Assembly (NCBI GenBank): GCA_033239005.1
Contig: BSQZ01000001.1
Span: 17,380,500-17,444,499 of the forward strand
Direction: 5' to 3'
Length of the DNA stretch: 64,000 nucleotides
Source: Lamellibrachia satsuma
Taxonomy: Eukaryota; Annelida; Polychaeta; Sabellida; Siboglinidae
How positions within the stretch are numbered: position 1 is the stretch's first letter; the number at the start of each line of letters is the position of its first letter. Below the pieces are notes generated by a model that was not told the DNA's origin, ran no database searches, and was given only the letters and a program-made list of their open reading frames with translations. Below are positions 63,171-64,000 of the stretch, one piece after another. The translations under genes were made by a program, and so were the position numbers.

Positions 63171-64000
63171 CATAATTACCTCCACACAACGCTCAAACTC
63201 CATCACATTTCTCCCGGACACTCCATGAAACGCGAGTGTCATTACTAATTACAACACTCAGACAGGTGCATTTAGCAATTGTAAAAACGCTGATAATCAC
63301 AGCCAATGTCCAGAGTAGCCTCGTTACTTCATCGTATGAGTGGCATACCTGTCCAATGGCAATTGAATGGCTGACACGGCGGCAGCAAATTACCTTTAAT
63401 GTGCTTCAAGACTGCGCTGATGTCAAAGAAAAGAGTGGAAAATCACGGTGTCGCAGCATTAACTTGAGGACGTCTGATTGGGTGATATTATAAAATCTGA
63501 TGTTGAATGGGATGTAATTATCTGCACCAAGATTACTGCACTGACAAAAAGCATCCTTAGTTTCCACATGATAAATGTACTGCTGCCAAGGTTGGAGAAT
63601 GTTTTTCACAAATTTAGTCAGTTTTGTTACAGTTTGTCGACTGCCTGCAACGAGTGTGTGTTCTCAAAGTGTAGTGGATGAAGGCTCTGAGGTTGCCTAT
63701 CTTGAAAGTGATCAGTGTCTCAGGAAGTGAGACCAGACAGGTATCAGAGATGGCGGTGTGATGAGACAGTGCAAGGCAATGTGAGCAGACAAGTCAGACG
63801 CTGTCACAACACAACTATGGAAGATGGTCGATAAGTGCACCAGTATTCCCATGCTGCCTTCCAAACTTAACCAAAACTGACAAGATAACTTCTAGTTTTA
63901 TACATCTGCGTCTGCAGTGCAACACTGTTTGCTTTTTGTCATAAACAGCCCTGGGATTAACCAGCAATATCATCAAGTGTTGGCTAGTGACTGAAAGAGC
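63171..64000. other. Right window end, nothing recognised
   Basis: About 830 bases with no convincing exon, RNA or repeat. The first TRMT10B exon could be here or beyond but was not identified. Confidence 0.35.

Noticed and set aside
62801..63242. Five overlapping frames over the 18-bp array
   Set aside because: Repeat artefact; all are simple repetitions of six residues.

Overview
This is a metazoan nuclear genome window (AT-rich, large GT-AG introns, many tandem repeats, DNA transposons and LINE fragments). The two recognisable host genes and the repeat content (CR1-type LINEs with an SGNH ORF1, hAT, Tc1/mariner, Ty3/Gypsy) suit a lophotrochozoan, probably a mollusc; that placement is inference.

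Layout. (1) Positions 1-28,760, + strand: a discoidin domain receptor (DDR) tyrosine kinase gene. Twelve coding exons with matching phases run from 864 to the stop codon at 25,856. The signal-peptide exon(s) lie upstream of, or unseen in, the window. The 3' UTR probably ends after an AATAAA at 28,729. Introns hold minisatellites, the largest a 2.1-kb array of 27-bp units at 5,310-7,407. (2) 29,000-53,000: a transposon-rich island. A repeat marked by GTTAGTTGAGCC was hit by a hAT element (31,777-35,223, with an exact 8-bp target duplication) and by a Tc1/mariner element (35,291-~38,915), and the Tc1 element carries a Ty3/Gypsy-like element with short LTRs. Further on are a 36-bp CpG-rich array, a near full-length frameshifted CR1 LINE (47,013-51,026), at least four minus-strand CR1 fragments and two other LINE fragments. 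(3) 54,800-61,900, - strand: a TRMT10B-like tRNA (guanine-9) methyltransferase gene. Eight exons can be joined with consistent phases; the final exon was not found. (4) 62,000-64,000: one short unassigned open frame and an 18-bp array.

The observation most worth following is in the TRMT10B gene. Three consecutive splice junctions lie inside or against tandem repeats that copy the junction itself: a 5' splice site repeated about 14 times at 27-bp spacing in frame with the exon, a 3' splice site duplicated once at 84-bp spacing, and another 3' splice site repeated about 16 times at 43-bp spacing with a stop codon after each copy. The two introns involved are almost entirely arrays plus two copies of one MITE. 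Most of the catalytic-domain exon is also present as an inverted copy (54,122-54,223), about 1.3 kb downstream in the transcript. I know of no named system matching this; whether it affects splicing is untested.

The long open frames in the tandem arrays are by-products of repeat periods divisible by three or of stop-free units, and are not called as genes.
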